From: Glaciecola nitratireducens FR1064
GTDB lineage: Bacteria > Pseudomonadota > Gammaproteobacteria > Enterobacterales > Alteromonadaceae
Direction of reading: 5' to 3'
Length of the DNA stretch: 64,000 nucleotides
Assembly (NCBI RefSeq): GCF_000226565.1
Contig: NC_016041.1
Location: 3,410,001 to 3,474,000 of the forward strand
Position numbers and translations under genes: made by a program. Shown here piece after piece: positions 28,887-39,156 of the stretch. Position 1 is the stretch's first letter. Every line of letters begins with the position of its first letter. The notes under the pieces were generated by a model. The model was not told where the DNA came from. It did no database searches and saw only the letters and a list, made by a program, of their open reading frames with translations.

Positions 28887-30380
28887 ATGCAAACAAAAAT
28901 ATCCGAAGACACTCGTTTCTTCGGGCACCCGATGGGACTAATGACACTAGCTGGCACAGAAATGTGGGAGCGAATGAGTTATTACGGCATGCGCGCTCTA
29001 TTAGTGCTATTCATGATCCTCGCCCTAGAAGAAGGCGGTTTAGGAATGACTATGGCCGTGGCCTCAGCTATATATGGTTTATATACCGGCAGTGTCTATT
29101 TCTTTGGTTTACCCGGAGGATGGATTGCGGATCGCTTAATCGGTGGTCAAAAGGCTGTATTTTACGGCGGCTTTATCATCATGATAGGGCATATCATTCT
29201 GGCTATTCCTTCCGAGTCTTCTTTCTTTATTGGCTTAATTTTTGTCGTCCTTGGTACTGGATTACTTAAACCTAATATTGGCGCTATGGTAGGACAACTT
29301 TATTCTTCTACCGATGTACGCCGCGACAGTGCATATACGATATACTACATGGGCATCAATATTGGTTCGCTTATTGGATATGGCGTTTGCGGTTGGTTAC
29401 AGGTTAACATGGGTTATCACTGGGCCTTTGGTGCGGCGGCCGTCGGTATGGGTGTTGGCTTAATACAATACAAACTCACAGCGAAAAATATTGAAGGTAT
29501 ATCAGACAAGCCAGTGGTCGCTCTTAGCGAACAAGCCACCAAAATTGCCTATTCGGTGATTGTTGCCTTTTTGGTCGGTGTAGCTGCTATCACTTTCATG
29601 ATTTTTACTGGTGTTATTGAGTTTAACCCAGTTATCGTTGCACAGTATGTTGCCATTGCCATTACGGTAATTTTTCTAATCTATTTTGGTTACATCTTTT
29701 TCAGGGGCAAATTAGACTCTGACGAAAAAAGAAGAATGGGCGCTTTGTTTCTAATTTGCTTAGCCTCAACATGTTTTTGGGCAGGTTTTGAACAAGCAGG
29801 GTCATCATTAAATGTATTTGGCCTTGAATACACTCAGCGTATGGTTGGCACCTTTGAAATTCCACCAGCATGGTTCCAATCTGCTAATTCTATTTTTATT
29901 ATTATCTTATCTCCATTTTTTGCTTACATGTGGATGGCGCTAGGTAAGCGCATGATCGAACCGAGCTATAGCGTAAAATGTGCGGTAGGTTTGATCATTA
30001 TGGCGACGGGTTTTATCGTTATGTTCTTTGCAGCACAACTGGCCGCCAGCGGTTTGAAAGTGGCACCCTATTGGTTAGTAGCCACTTACTTCTTACATAC
30101 AGTCGGTGAACTTTGGCTAAGCCCGGTTGCGTTGAGTGCAGTAAGTAAGCTATCGCCTAAGCGTTTTGCAGGTCAAATGATGGGTGTATTTGTACTCACC
30201 TATTCAATGGGCAGCATCATTGCGGGTATTTTTGCTGGCAAATTTGATCCTGAGAAAGTTGATCAAATGCCTGGATTGTATTTACAAATAACCTACTTCA
30301 GTGTGGCAATTGGTATTGTGCTGCTGCTCATTTCGATGAAAACAGGTAAGTGGGAAAAGCTAGCTGAAAAAGAAGCATAG
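28887..30380 (+). CDS. POT/PTR-family proton-dependent oligopeptide transporter
   Basis: 497-aa inner-membrane symporter for di/tripeptides with about 12-14 hydrophobic segments. The diagnostic ExxER motif is in EMWERMSYYGMRALL near the N-terminus, and GLYTGSVYFFGLPGGWIAD covers the PTR2 signature region. ATG 28887 is preferred because aagaaaagg lies 6 nt upstream; an upstream TTG at 28809 would add 26 hydrophilic residues without an SD. Neighbouring a secreted protease fits extracellular protein degradation and peptide uptake, though co-regulation is only inferred. Confidence 0.94.
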   Translation: MQTKISEDTRFFGHPMGLMTLAGTEMWERMSYYGMRALLVLFMILALEEGGLGMTMAVASAIYGLYTGSVYFFGLPGGWIADRLIGGQKAVFYGGFIIMIGHIILAIPSESSFFIGLIFVVLGTGLLKPNIGAMVGQLYSSTDVRRDSAYTIYYMGINIGSLIGYGVCGWLQVNMGYHWAFGAAAVGMGVGLIQYKLTAKNIEGISDKPVVALSEQATKIAYSVIVAFLVGVAAITFMIFTGVIEFNPVIVAQYVAIAITVIFLIYFGYIFFRGKLDSDEKRRMGALFLICLASTCFWAGFEQAGSSLNVFGLEYTQRMVGTFEIPPAWFQSANSIFIIILSPFFAYMWMALGKRMIEPSYSVKCAVGLIIMATGFIVMFFAAQLAASGLKVAPYWLVATYFLHTVGELWLSPVALSAVSKLSPKRFAGQMMGVFVLTYSMGSIIAGIFAGKFDPEKVDQMPGLYLQITYFSVAIGIVLLLISMKTGKWEKLAEKEA

Positions 30381-30404
30381 CAAGTTACGGTAAAGTAACA
30401 ACGT

Positions 30405-30437
30405 AAAAAGGCGCGAATTAATATTCGCGCCTTTTTT
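30405..30437. terminator. Bidirectional terminator between POT transporter and rmlB
   Basis: Perfect 9-bp GC-rich stem ggcgcgaat/attcgcgcc extended by A5/T6 on the outside, loop of 4 nt, between convergent genes. Confidence 0.95.
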
Positions 30438-30491
30438 GTTTTATTACCCTTAATTTCTGAATACGTTTGTTCTTAGCAATTTATTTAAGTA

Positions 30492-31559
30492 CTAGCTTTT
30501 TAACAATGGTGACCACCACTGCTGATTATTTAAGTACCAATCGAGTGTTCTTTTAATACCAGATTCAAAGGTTTCTTTTGGCTTATAACCTAACTCAACT
30601 TCACTTTTCGTAGGATCGATAGCGTAACGTCTATCATGGCCAGCACGATCCGTTACGTAGGTAATTAACGACTCAGATCGATTCTCTTTAGCCAAGGTAG
30701 CAAGCGGGAATTTTGAAGATAGAGTGGCGTCTTGTTGAAACGCCATGTTCACCATGTTGCAGAGTAAGGTTACGATATCGATATTGGTCCATTCATTAAT
30801 ACCACCAATATTGTAACACTCACCTAAGCGGCCTTCTTTAAGCACTAATTCAATGCCTCTGGCATGATCCTCAACATATAACCAATCGCGTATTTGCTTA
30901 CCGTCGCCATATACTGGAAGCGGCTTGTCCTGCAAAATATTCGTTAAAATCAGGGGGATCAATTTCTCAGGAAAGTGATACGGACCGTAGTTGTTTGAAC
31001 AATTACTAGTTGTCACATTTAAACCGTAAGTATGATAATACGAACGCACCAAATGGTCGCTCGCAGCTTTACTCGCTGAATAAGGAGAATTAGGCGCGTA
31101 CGCTGTGGTTTCTGAAAACGGCGGCTCAGTGGGAGACAAGGTACCGTAAACTTCATCCGTACTCACATGATGGAATCGATGCTCAGCAAGTTTGTTAGTT
31201 TGCAACCATACTTTACGGCAAGCTTCGAGCAAGCTAAAGGTTCCCATCACATTGGTTTGCACAAATGCAGCCGGACCCGATATTGAACGATCAACATGAG
31301 ACTCAGCAGCAAAGTGAACAATAGTATCGATATTGCGCGCTGTGAGGATACTTTCTACTAAGGCTTGATCGCAAATATCGCCTTTGATAAAGCTAAATAA
31401 TGGATTACTTTCAAGCGGCTTCAGGCTTTCGTAGTTACCCGCATATGTGAGTAAATCTAAAACAACGATGTTATTATTAGGGTTATTTGCTAACCAATAG
31501 TAAACAAAGTTAGCACCTATGAACCCTGCTCCGCCTGTCACTAGTATGTTTTTTGCCAT
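30492..31559 (-). CDS. rmlB: dTDP-glucose 4,6-dehydratase
   Basis: Second step of dTDP-L-rhamnose synthesis. 355 aa extended SDR with NAD-binding GGAGFIGANF at the N-terminus, HVSTDEVYG, and catalytic YSASKAASDHLVRSY; NCSNNYGPYHFPEKLIP is diagnostic for RmlB. Last gene of the leftward operon rmlA-rmlC-rmlD-rmlB; the ATG is 4 bp downstream of the rmlD stop. Confidence 0.97.
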   Translation of the reverse strand: MAKNILVTGGAGFIGANFVYYWLANNPNNNIVVLDLLTYAGNYESLKPLESNPLFSFIKGDICDQALVESILTARNIDTIVHFAAESHVDRSISGPAAFVQTNVMGTFSLLEACRKVWLQTNKLAEHRFHHVSTDEVYGTLSPTEPPFSETTAYAPNSPYSASKAASDHLVRSYYHTYGLNVTTSNCSNNYGPYHFPEKLIPLILTNILQDKPLPVYGDGKQIRDWLYVEDHARGIELVLKEGRLGECYNIGGINEWTNIDIVTLLCNMVNMAFQQDATLSSKFPLATLAKENRSESLITYVTDRAGHDRRYAIDPTKSEVELGYKPKETFESGIKRTLDWYLNNQQWWSPLLKS

Positions 31560-31563
31560 GAAT

Positions 31564-32472
31564 TTAACTGTCCTGTTTTAATAGAGAGAGCGTTTTATAA
31601 AGGGAGTCCTGCCAATACGGTAACTCAAAATTGCTCAATGATTGTTGCGTGCTGGTGGTGTCGAGAACGCTATAATGAGGACGCTTTGCCGGGGTTGGAT
31701 AGGCGCTGGACAGAATAGGCATAATACGCACATCTTTTGATAGTAAGCCTAGCTCCTTGCCAAATTGATAAATCGCTTTAGCAAAGTCGAACCATGATGT
31801 TACGCCCAAATCACATACATGGTGTATGCCCGTTACCTTGTTACCGACAAAATCTAAACTCACGCTAGCGAGTGTGTCGGCATTCGTTGGCGATCCTATT
31901 TGGTCATAAACAATATTTAAAGCATCACGCTCGTTCATTAGCCGAAGCATTGATTTCACAAAGTTAGTGCCAAATTCTGAATACACCCAACTGGTTCTCA
32001 ATATAGCGCTGTTCTCTGCATAGCTTTCGCTTATCGCAAGTTCACCCGCCATTTTACTCTTGCCATACTGATTAATAGGCGCGTATTCGCTTGCTGGAAG
32101 ATAGGGGGTGTTTTGTTTGCCTGAAAAAACGTAGTCCGTTGAAATATGTAAAAAATACGCATTCATTTCTTTTGCGACTAAGGCTAAATTTTTCACGGCG
32201 GTAGCGTTAATTAAGGTAGATTGCGTAATTTCCTCTTCGGCTTTATCAACGGCTGTGTATGCAGATGCATTAATAATGACGTTTACTTCGCATTTATTGA
32301 CAGTATCAGCACCGTTAGCCAAATAGCTACTCAGTTTTTCTGACAAGGCGTCGAACGAGGTAATATCAATATCATCGCGGCCTAAACAAACAAAATTTTC
32401 GTTGCCGGCAGCCTGTAATTGTTTTGCTAAGGCCTGTGCCAGTTGACCTGATTTCCCAATAATAACAATCAT
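31564..32472 (-). CDS. rmlD: dTDP-4-dehydrorhamnose reductase
   Basis: Final step of dTDP-L-rhamnose synthesis. 302 aa SDR with N-terminal IIGKSGQLAQAL nucleotide-binding loop, HISTDYVFSG, and catalytic YGKSKMAGE; also LRTSWVYSEFG and GSPTNADTLA as in RmlD. Starts 2 bp after the rmlC stop, so tightly coupled. Confidence 0.96.
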   Translation of the reverse strand: MIVIIGKSGQLAQALAKQLQAAGNENFVCLGRDDIDITSFDALSEKLSSYLANGADTVNKCEVNVIINASAYTAVDKAEEEITQSTLINATAVKNLALVAKEMNAYFLHISTDYVFSGKQNTPYLPASEYAPINQYGKSKMAGELAISESYAENSAILRTSWVYSEFGTNFVKSMLRLMNERDALNIVYDQIGSPTNADTLASVSLDFVGNKVTGIHHVCDLGVTSWFDFAKAIYQFGKELGLLSKDVRIMPILSSAYPTPAKRPHYSVLDTTSTQQSLSNFELPYWQDSLYKTLSLLKQDS

Positions 32473-32474
32473 CG

Positions 32475-33023
32475 TTAAGCAAACTTGGGGGCGGTGTTAA
32501 AATCCACGCCGTTAAGATCTTTATTACTTAACGAAGGCGCCGTTTTATTTAGCAAAGGCCACGGAATATTCAATGTGCGATCATCATACTTGATGGATAC
32601 TTCCGACTCTGGGTGATAATAGTCCGTGCATTTGTAAACAAATTCGGCAGTATCGCTAATAACGTAAAAACCGTGCGCAAAACCAGCAGGAACCCAAAGC
32701 TGCTTGCCGTTATCAGCCGAAAGCTCTAAGCCAAACCACTGGCCGAAAGTGCTTGAGGAAGCCCGCATATCTATTGCAACATCAAACACGGTGCCCGATG
32801 TTACTCGCACTAATTTGCCTTGGGTATGCTCCAGTTGATAGTGCAAACCTCTTAAGATACCTTGCTGCGATTTACTGTGGTTATCTTGAACGAAGGTGAC
32901 ATTGGCGCAGTTTTGTTTGAACCAGTCATCGCGAAACGTTTCCATGAAAAATCCACGTTCATCACCAAATTTTTTCGGTTCAATAATTTTAACGTCATTA
33001 AGGGGCGTATCAACTACCTTCAT
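32475..33023 (-). CDS. rmlC: dTDP-4-dehydrorhamnose 3,5-epimerase
   Basis: Third step of dTDP-L-rhamnose synthesis; 182 aa cupin-type epimerase. Motifs: KFGDERGFFMETF, GILRGLHYQ with catalytic His region, WVPAGFAHGFYV and YKCTDYYHPESE. Stop-to-start spacing with rmlA is 2 bp. Confidence 0.97.
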   Translation of the reverse strand: MKVVDTPLNDVKIIEPKKFGDERGFFMETFRDDWFKQNCANVTFVQDNHSKSQQGILRGLHYQLEHTQGKLVRVTSGTVFDVAIDMRASSSTFGQWFGLELSADNGKQLWVPAGFAHGFYVISDTAEFVYKCTDYYHPESEVSIKYDDRTLNIPWPLLNKTAPSLSNKDLNGVDFNTAPKFA

Positions 33024-33025
33024 AC

Positions 33026-33907
33026 TTACAAACTCCGTTCTTTTAACATTTTCATCAGATAATCACCGTACCCGCTTTTTATTAGTGGTCGCGCTAAGGT
33101 CTCTAATTCACCGGCAGTGATAAAGCCTTTTCTAAACGCAATTTCTTCGGGACAACATATTTTCAGCCCTTGGCGTTTTTCAATGGCAGCAATGTAGTTA
33201 GATGCATCTAATAAACTATCAATGGTTCCGGTATCTAACCATGCGCTTCCACGCCCCATTACCTGCACATTTAATTGTTGTTTTTGAAGATATACGTTGT
33301 TCACATCGGTTATTTCAAGCTCGCCGCGGTGCGACGGTCGAATATTTTTAGCAATGTCGACCACTTGATTATCGTAATAATAAAGCCCTGTAACAGCGTA
33401 ATTGGATTTTGGTTCAAGCGGTTTTTCTTCGATACTTTTTGCCATCCAGTTATCATCAAAATCAACCACACCATAACGTTCTGGATCAGTCACGTGATAA
33501 CCAAATACCGTTGCGCCCAAATCTTGGTCATTCAGTGCCACTAAGGATTTTTGCAAATCATGACCATAGAAAATGTTGTCGCCTAAAATCAGGGTAACCG
33601 CATCATTGCCAATAAACTGTTCACCAATGATAAAAGCCTGTGCTAAACCATCAGGCGAGGGCTGCTCGGCATAGCTCAAAGTGATGCCAAATTGACTTCC
33701 ATCACCCAGCAAACTTTCAAACTTGGGCAATTCGTCGGGGGTAGAAATAATCAAAATATCTTTTATATTTCCCAGCATTAAGGTCGACAGCGGATAATAA
33801 ATCATGGGCTTGTCGTATATGGGCATTAACTGCTTACTCACTACTCGGGTAAGCGGGTGCAGCCTAGTGCCAGAACCGCCTGCTAATATAATTCCCTTTC
33901 TTGCCAT
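33026..33907 (-). CDS. rmlA: Glucose-1-phosphate thymidylyltransferase
   Basis: Makes dTDP-glucose from Glc-1-P and dTTP, entry to the rhamnose pathway. 293 aa nucleotidyltransferase with N-terminal [31 protein letters not shown] and [18 protein letters not shown]. First gene of the rml operon; the promoter should lie in the 94-bp region shared with the rightward small membrane protein gene. Confidence 0.97.
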   Translation of the reverse strand: MARKGIILAGGSGTRLHPLTRVVSKQLMPIYDKPMIYYPLSTLMLGNIKDILIISTPDELPKFESLLGDGSQFGITLSYAEQPSPDGLAQAFIIGEQFIGNDAVTLILGDNIFYGHDLQKSLVALNDQDLGATVFGYHVTDPERYGVVDFDDNWMAKSIEEKPLEPKSNYAVTGLYYYDNQVVDIAKNIRPSHRGELEITDVNNVYLQKQQLNVQVMGRGSAWLDTGTIDSLLDASNYIAAIEKRQGLKICCPEEIAFRKGFITAGELETLARPLIKSGYGDYLMKMLKERSL

Positions 33908-33938
33908 CTTCCATTTCCTAAGCTTTGTATATATATGC

Positions 33939-33945
33939 GCGGTAG
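33939..33945 (+). promoter_or_regulatory. Possible ops-like element (RfaH recruitment) upstream of galE operon
   Basis: gcggtag followed by tat matches seven of the eight core bases of the ops element (GGCGGTAG), about 57 bp upstream of the first rightward start and within a plausible leader. No full JUMPstart is visible; could be chance. Confidence 0.25.
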
Positions 33946-34001
33946 TATAAACTTTAATAACGCGTGGTTCATCCCCTTTACACTAAACATAAGGTTTCAA
34001 A

Positions 34002-34304
34002 TTGAAAGTCTACACCTCCACGAAAAAAATACCCGGGCTTGCTGATCTCTCACTCCCAGAGCGTATGGCGTTGCTTGAACAAGCGTCACGCAAAATGTCG
34101 GTTCCCGAAAAAACCTTTCTTAACGTGATTAAGCTGTTTGTTATTGTTCCGGTATTTTTTATGCTGTTAAGAATGGTAGATAATTGGTGGTCATTAGCTT
34201 GGGCTGCACTCATCCTGTTGCTCTATCCGCTGTTTGTAAAACCCTTACAGTATTCTATCAGCGCTAAGTATTTACCGAAAAACATGAATAAGGACGATAC
34301 ATGA
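34002..34304 (+). CDS. Small membrane protein of unknown function, coupled to galE
   Basis: 100-aa protein. The N-terminal 40 residues are soluble and charged ([19 protein letters not shown]), followed by two hydrophobic segments (about 45-60 and 66-85) separated by a DNWW turn. TTG start with aagg 7 nt upstream; the first in-frame ATG is at codon 22. Its stop overlaps the galE start (ATGA), implying translational coupling. Family not recognised with confidence. Confidence 0.72.
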   Translation: MKVYTSTKKIPGLADLSLPERMALLEQASRKMSVPEKTFLNVIKLFVIVPVFFMLLRMVDNWWSLAWAALILLLYPLFVKPLQYSISAKYLPKNMNKDDT

Positions 34305-35320
34305 AAACAATTTTAGTAACGGGTGGCAGTGGCTACATTGGTAGTCATACAGTACTGCAACTGTTGGAGTCGGGATACAAGGTTGTTGTACTCGACAATT
34401 TTTCAAACTCATCGGCAGAGAGTTTGAAGCGTGTTACCGAATTAACGGGTAAAAACGTTACCTTAGTTGAGGGCGATATCAGAGACGCCGACTGTTTAAA
34501 TGCACTGTTTACTCAACATAAAATTGATTCAGTTATTCATTTTGCGGGCCTAAAAGCAGTGGGTGAGTCGGTTGCAAAACCAGCGCTGTATTACGAAAAT
34601 AATGTGTATGGCACATTACATTTGTGCAAGATTATGGAACAGCACAACGTTAAAAACATTGTGTTTAGTTCATCGGCCACTGTGTATGGCGATCCTGTTG
34701 AATTGCCCTTACATGAAGCGCTACCCACCGGAACGCCGACTAATCCCTATGGTATGTCGAAACTCATGGTTGAGCTTATTCTGAGTGATTTTTATAAAGC
34801 CGATCCGAGCTGGAACATTGTGTTGTTGCGCTACTTTAATCCGGCGGGCGCGCATCCATCGGGGCGTATAGGCGAGGATCCAAACGGCATTCCCAATAAT
34901 TTAATGCCCTTTATCACTCAGGTGGCCACTGGCAAGCGCGAGTATTTAAGTATATTCGGTGATGACTACGATACTGTTGACGGTACCGGCGTACGAGACT
35001 ACATTCACGTAGAGGATTTAGCCGACGGGCATTTAAAAGCTCTAACAAAAATTGAAGATAACGCTGGCTTGTTTATTTGCAACTTAGGCACTGGCAAAGG
35101 TTATAGCGTACTAGAAATGGTGCACGCCTTTGAAGCCGCTAGCGGTAAAAAAATTAACTATAAAATGGTTCCCCGCCGCGAGGGAGATGTTGCTTCTTGC
35201 TATGCAAACCCTGCCCTAGCTGAACACGAACTGGGTTGGACCGCTCAACGAGACTTGCAGCAAATGTGCGAAGACTCGTGGCGCTGGCAAAGTCAAAACC
35301 CAGACGGCTATGCTAAATAG
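34301..35320 (+). CDS. galE: UDP-glucose 4-epimerase
   Basis: Interconverts UDP-glucose and UDP-galactose (or GlcNAc forms). 339 aa extended [19 protein letters not shown] at the N-terminus, [22 protein letters not shown] and catalytic [25 protein letters not shown] is diagnostic. Supplies galactose-type donors for the glycosyltransferases that follow. Converges on the GT4 gene with a 3-bp gap. Confidence 0.97.
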   Translation: MKTILVTGGSGYIGSHTVLQLLESGYKVVVLDNFSNSSAESLKRVTELTGKNVTLVEGDIRDADCLNALFTQHKIDSVIHFAGLKAVGESVAKPALYYENNVYGTLHLCKIMEQHNVKNIVFSSSATVYGDPVELPLHEALPTGTPTNPYGMSKLMVELILSDFYKADPSWNIVLLRYFNPAGAHPSGRIGEDPNGIPNNLMPFITQVATGKREYLSIFGDDYDTVDGTGVRDYIHVEDLADGHLKALTKIEDNAGLFICNLGTGKGYSVLEMVHAFEAASGKKINYKMVPRREGDVASCYANPALAEHELGWTAQRDLQQMCEDSWRWQSQNPDGYAK

Positions 35321-35323
35321 CCC

Positions 35324-36535
35324 TTACAAACTGTTTAAAAATTCAAGGTGTTGAGATTTAGCGCAATCATATTCACCTAAACGTGCATGCCATTTATCGA
35401 ACACAGCAGGTTCCATGGCATTCATCATGGTGTCGGCCAAAGAAGCGGCGTTGCGCGCCTCAAAAGTTAAACCAGCAATGTTTTCAATTTTTTCTTTCAT
35501 ACCGCCAATATTGGCCCCAATAAGCGGCCTACCGAAGCGAATGGCTTCTTGAATAACTACCGGTGAGTTTTCCCACCAAATTGAAGGAATAACCACCCAG
35601 TCGCACTCAGCCATGCGGCTGGCTAACTGCTCAGACTCATACGGGCCGCAAAGCTGAACCACATCAGATAAATCGCTCAGTAAACCTAAGACCTTGTCTT
35701 TAAAACTGCTTTCTTGCACATCTAAATTAGCGCCGTGAATATCAACACGCACTAACCTGCGTACATTTTCTGGCAGCATTGCGATAGCTTGTAAAAATAA
35801 ATCAATTCCCTTATATGGGTTTACCTGACCAAAGAAGGCAAACTTATAGCGCTTTTCACCTTCTTTCAATTGGCGCGCAGGAATAGCCTGTATGTTGGGC
35901 AATACATTCTCAATAACCTGCATTTTGTGTTCTGGAATACCCCATTTAACGTATCGGTTCGCTAAAAATTGACTAGGCGACACAAACTTATCAACCAGCG
36001 CAAATTGATCCAGAATATAGCTTTTACGCAGCAAGAAATCGCCTGGAGAGTGCTGAGGGAAACAACTATGGCAGTCGGCATGAAGCGCTTTGTTACATAA
36101 CTTCAATGAGCCTTTTTTAACCATCTGCCCGTTGTGCATACAAATTGCCATAAACTCGTGCAGCGTAAATACCAACTTGGCATTCGGCACAGCTTGTTTG
36201 ATAGCGGCCAGTAATTCAATGCCAATATGAGCGTAGTGATGAACATGCACAATATCGGGATTGAACTGCTTTAGTAATTTACCTAAGTCGTCAAATATCT
36301 GTTTAAAATTATTAGTGCTTAAATTAAACCAATCATGCATACCCGTGTGCAGTAATACTTCATCGCCACGCTGGGAGAAGCTTGAACCACCATGACTTCT
36401 CTCGTCAGCACGTGCTATGTATAAGCAATCGACATTTTCAGCTTTAAGTAACTGATATAAATTCCAAGAAGCAACTTCGGCACCACCTTTACTTAGATCA
36501 GGGTGTCCGTGAGATATAAACGCAACTCTATCCAT
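35324..36535 (-). CDS. Glycosyltransferase family 4
   Basis: 403-aa GT-B fold glycosyltransferase, cytoplasmic face, sugar unknown. N-terminal FISHGHPDLSKGGAEVA glycine-rich loop; central HVHHYAHIGIELL; donor-site features FAFFGQVNPYKGIDLFLQA and the E-x7-E region SPVVIQEAIRFGRPLIGA. Overlaps the upstream GT2 gene by 8 bp, so the two are one operon. Confidence 0.9.
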   Translation of the reverse strand: MDRVAFISHGHPDLSKGGAEVASWNLYQLLKAENVDCLYIARADERSHGGSSFSQRGDEVLLHTGMHDWFNLSTNNFKQIFDDLGKLLKQFNPDIVHVHHYAHIGIELLAAIKQAVPNAKLVFTLHEFMAICMHNGQMVKKGSLKLCNKALHADCHSCFPQHSPGDFLLRKSYILDQFALVDKFVSPSQFLANRYVKWGIPEHKMQVIENVLPNIQAIPARQLKEGEKRYKFAFFGQVNPYKGIDLFLQAIAMLPENVRRLVRVDIHGANLDVQESSFKDKVLGLLSDLSDVVQLCGPYESEQLASRMAECDWVVIPSIWWENSPVVIQEAIRFGRPLIGANIGGMKEKIENIAGLTFEARNAASLADTMMNAMEPAVFDKWHARLGEYDCAKSQHLEFLNSL

Positions 36536-38243
36536 TAGCGTGCAACTCCTTATCTAGCGCCTGCAGTTCATTGTTCCAGCGCTGATTAAATGTCACCGCG
36601 TTTAATATGGTTAAATTGTGCTTCCAGCCACCAGCAGACACTAAGTTTTGTGACTGACGTTCAAGATGATAAAACTCAACATCTCGGCGGATATAGTTTG
36701 TTTTGCCAAAGGCTAACAATTTGAAACACAGGTCGGAGTCTTCAAAATCCCCCAGTACGTAGGCAGGGTCAAAGCCCTCGGCTTGTTCAAATAATGACTT
36801 TTTCATCACCCAACAAGCCGCGGTTAATAAGTCACAAGGTGCCACCGGATTAGTCACTTTTACTAAGCCTTTTGGCCAGCCTTTTCGAGGGTGATCGTTG
36901 AAGAACAAGCCCGGATACTCAGCTAAGGTCATCGGTGCCATACCGTCGTGCTGTATGGTGTGGTCTTCAAACAACAAACGAGCGCCCACAATACCGGCAT
37001 CGTCACTTGATGCTATGGCAAGCATTTTGTCGAGCCATTCACCATTTTGGGGTAATACGTCGGAATTCATCAGTACAAGATAATCGGACTTCGCGTATGT
37101 CACCCCAATATTGTTTGCTTTGCCAAAACCCATGTTGTCAGACAACAACAGCAGGCTAAATGGCTGCTGTGTCATTTGCGCCATACGCTTCGCTAAGGCT
37201 TGTGTTGCTGTTGCTATATTGGGATCGTCAACAACATAAATAATTTCAACGTTTTGGTAAGCGTCGTAACGATTGAAGTGCGACATTTGGTAGCGCAAAA
37301 AGTCAAAACGGCCGTAGAGTGGAATGATGATGCTGGCTTTGGGTAAGTTAACGGCATTACCAAAATCAATGCGTCTTACGCTTGTGGCTCTATCAGCTGG
37401 GTATAAGCCGCTGATGATAGGTAAAAACATAGGTGCCTTTGCCAACTGTGCAGGCGTGTGCGGCTTCCAAACGTTTAACAAACGCTTCAGGCACATCATG
37501 CCATCATCATCAGCCGAGAATACTTCAGCGATGGGTAACGGTACCTCGTTACCATCAATATTTATGTGAAAATTAAGATCGCCATCTTTGTAATTCTTAT
37601 TATCACTGCGCTTTAGTAACACAATAAAGCCTGACGTAAGCTTTACGTTTTTACCTAGGGCTTCTCTTACGTCGGTTCTGGCAAAGCGCGTTTGCTCTTC
37701 TATTTCGCCCACCACGTTTTTACGTCTATCGAAAAGCTTCCCTTCAATAAGCGCGGTGTCATCTACTAACCATCCATAAATAATAATGTGCGACTCGACC
37801 GCAATGGCATATTCACATGCTGCTTGTAATTTGCTGGAACTAGACACTATTGGATAAGCACTGTCGTAGCCAGAGGGATTGCCGACAACGGAAATACCGC
37901 TATTTGTGAGCGTCAGCGCAAGCAAGTTTTCGGAGCCCGTTCTCAAACCTACAGCTAAGCGTAATTCTTCAATTGACAAGGTTGTTGTGCATAACAATTG
38001 AAAACCTAGCGCCGGTTTTTTTATTTGTGCAACAACATCAGCGCGTTCAATATCGGTGTGAATGGTGTCGAGTGTCACCATGTTATTATCTTTTAAGCTA
38101 ATTGATGCAACCGCGTCGGTTAAATACCAACCAATAATGCAATAGCCATTGGGTGTTTTGGTGCAGATATCGACAGTAATGGGCGAGCTTCCGCCATTTG
38201 GTCTGCCAATAAGCCGTTTAATGAGTGATTTAACTTTTTTCAC
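36528..38243 (-). CDS. Glycosyltransferase family 2 with N-terminal extension
   Basis: 571-aa protein. The C-terminal half (about 290-560) is a GT2 catalytic domain: KASIIIPLYGRFDFL, VVDDPN, metal-binding LVLMNSDVLP (DxD-equivalent), and GDFEDSDLCFKL (ED motif). The N-terminal 280 residues are beta-rich and not recognised, reminiscent of the non-catalytic domains that precede GT2 modules in surface-glycan clusters. Probably builds a surface polysaccharide or glycoprotein glycan with the GT4 partner. Confidence 0.88.
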   Translation of the reverse strand: MKKVKSLIKRLIGRPNGGSSPITVDICTKTPNGYCIIGWYLTDAVASISLKDNNMVTLDTIHTDIERADVVAQIKKPALGFQLLCTTTLSIEELRLAVGLRTGSENLLALTLTNSGISVVGNPSGYDSAYPIVSSSSKLQAACEYAIAVESHIIIYGWLVDDTALIEGKLFDRRKNVVGEIEEQTRFARTDVREALGKNVKLTSGFIVLLKRSDNKNYKDGDLNFHINIDGNEVPLPIAEVFSADDDGMMCLKRLLNVWKPHTPAQLAKAPMFLPIISGLYPADRATSVRRIDFGNAVNLPKASIIIPLYGRFDFLRYQMSHFNRYDAYQNVEIIYVVDDPNIATATQALAKRMAQMTQQPFSLLLLSDNMGFGKANNIGVTYAKSDYLVLMNSDVLPQNGEWLDKMLAIASSDDAGIVGARLLFEDHTIQHDGMAPMTLAEYPGLFFNDHPRKGWPKGLVKVTNPVAPCDLLTAACWVMKKSLFEQAEGFDPAYVLGDFEDSDLCFKLLAFGKTNYIRRDVEFYHLERQSQNLVSAGGWKHNLTILNAVTFNQRWNNELQALDKELHANG

Positions 38244-38357
38244 GGGCTAGTGTTCCAATTAAGGTAGCAAATAAATGCTTTAATTTTTATTCTTATATTT
38301 GGATTGTAAAATAGCATAGCAAGGCACTGTTGGCAACGAGCGTAGCGGTTGCTCGTA

Positions 38358-39101
38358 TTATGAAAATAGCCAAAAATACAACTTTGCTAATAGAGTTGCA
38401 GCTATATTTTGGCTTGTTTTTTGTTGCCCTGTAAACACGTCTTCCTTCGGGATATTTTTTGGTTCTAGGGAAAGAAACTGAAATACACGTTCAAGCGTTT
38501 TTGAATGTTCACTTGCTAATACTGACTGCTCAACTACGAGCACTTGGTTTGCGTCCACCAGCTGATACAATAAATCAAACTGACTTTTGTAACGACCACG
38601 AGTTAAATAAGAATGGTCTCGATAGGCATGCGCAAAAGGACACAATGGTAAGGCCTTACGCCAACCTTTCATGCGCCAAGGTTCAATTAAGAACGCAATA
38701 AATGGAGAGTAAGACTCTAATCCTTTATCTTTTGTCATGTTGTAGTGAGAAAAAGCTCGTTTTACGGGGTCGCGTATCATCACAATAAATTTAGCATGCG
38801 GATTGAACACAACACACGCTTTCAGGAATGCAGGGTGGAATAAAGTAATGGGCGTACTATCTAAAATATACCCTTCACCTGCGTAGTGTGATAATTTTTT
38901 AGCATACTTTTGCCTAGCAAAGTCCGTTTTATCGCTAGCAGCAGCATATTCAGGATCATCAAATACGTGCGCCTCTTTGCCCTCAACCATACAAATATCG
39001 GGGTGCTGACTTAAAAAATGTGCCATGGCGGTCGTGCCGCATTTTTGAAAGCCAATAATATGGACATTTGGCACGGGAAACGTTGCTATTTTTTTTTGCA
39101 T
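38358..39101 (-). CDS. Sulfotransferase (PAPS-dependent)
   Basis: 247-aa sulfotransferase transferring sulfate from PAPS, most likely to a glycan. 5'-phosphosulfate loop GFQKCGTTAMAHFL (about residue 17-30) and 3'-phosphate-binding IVMIRDPVKRAFSHYN are both clear. Divergent from a glycosyltransferase gene with 55 bp between starts. Confidence 0.9.
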   Translation of the reverse strand: MQKKIATFPVPNVHIIGFQKCGTTAMAHFLSQHPDICMVEGKEAHVFDDPEYAAASDKTDFARQKYAKKLSHYAGEGYILDSTPITLFHPAFLKACVVFNPHAKFIVMIRDPVKRAFSHYNMTKDKGLESYSPFIAFLIEPWRMKGWRKALPLCPFAHAYRDHSYLTRGRYKSQFDLLYQLVDANQVLVVEQSVLASEHSKTLERVFQFLSLEPKNIPKEDVFTGQQKTSQNIAATLLAKLYFWLFS

Positions 39102-39156
39102 TGATTAGTTTGTTGCTGTATTGATAAGCTTCCATTTGAGACAAGGATACACCGTA

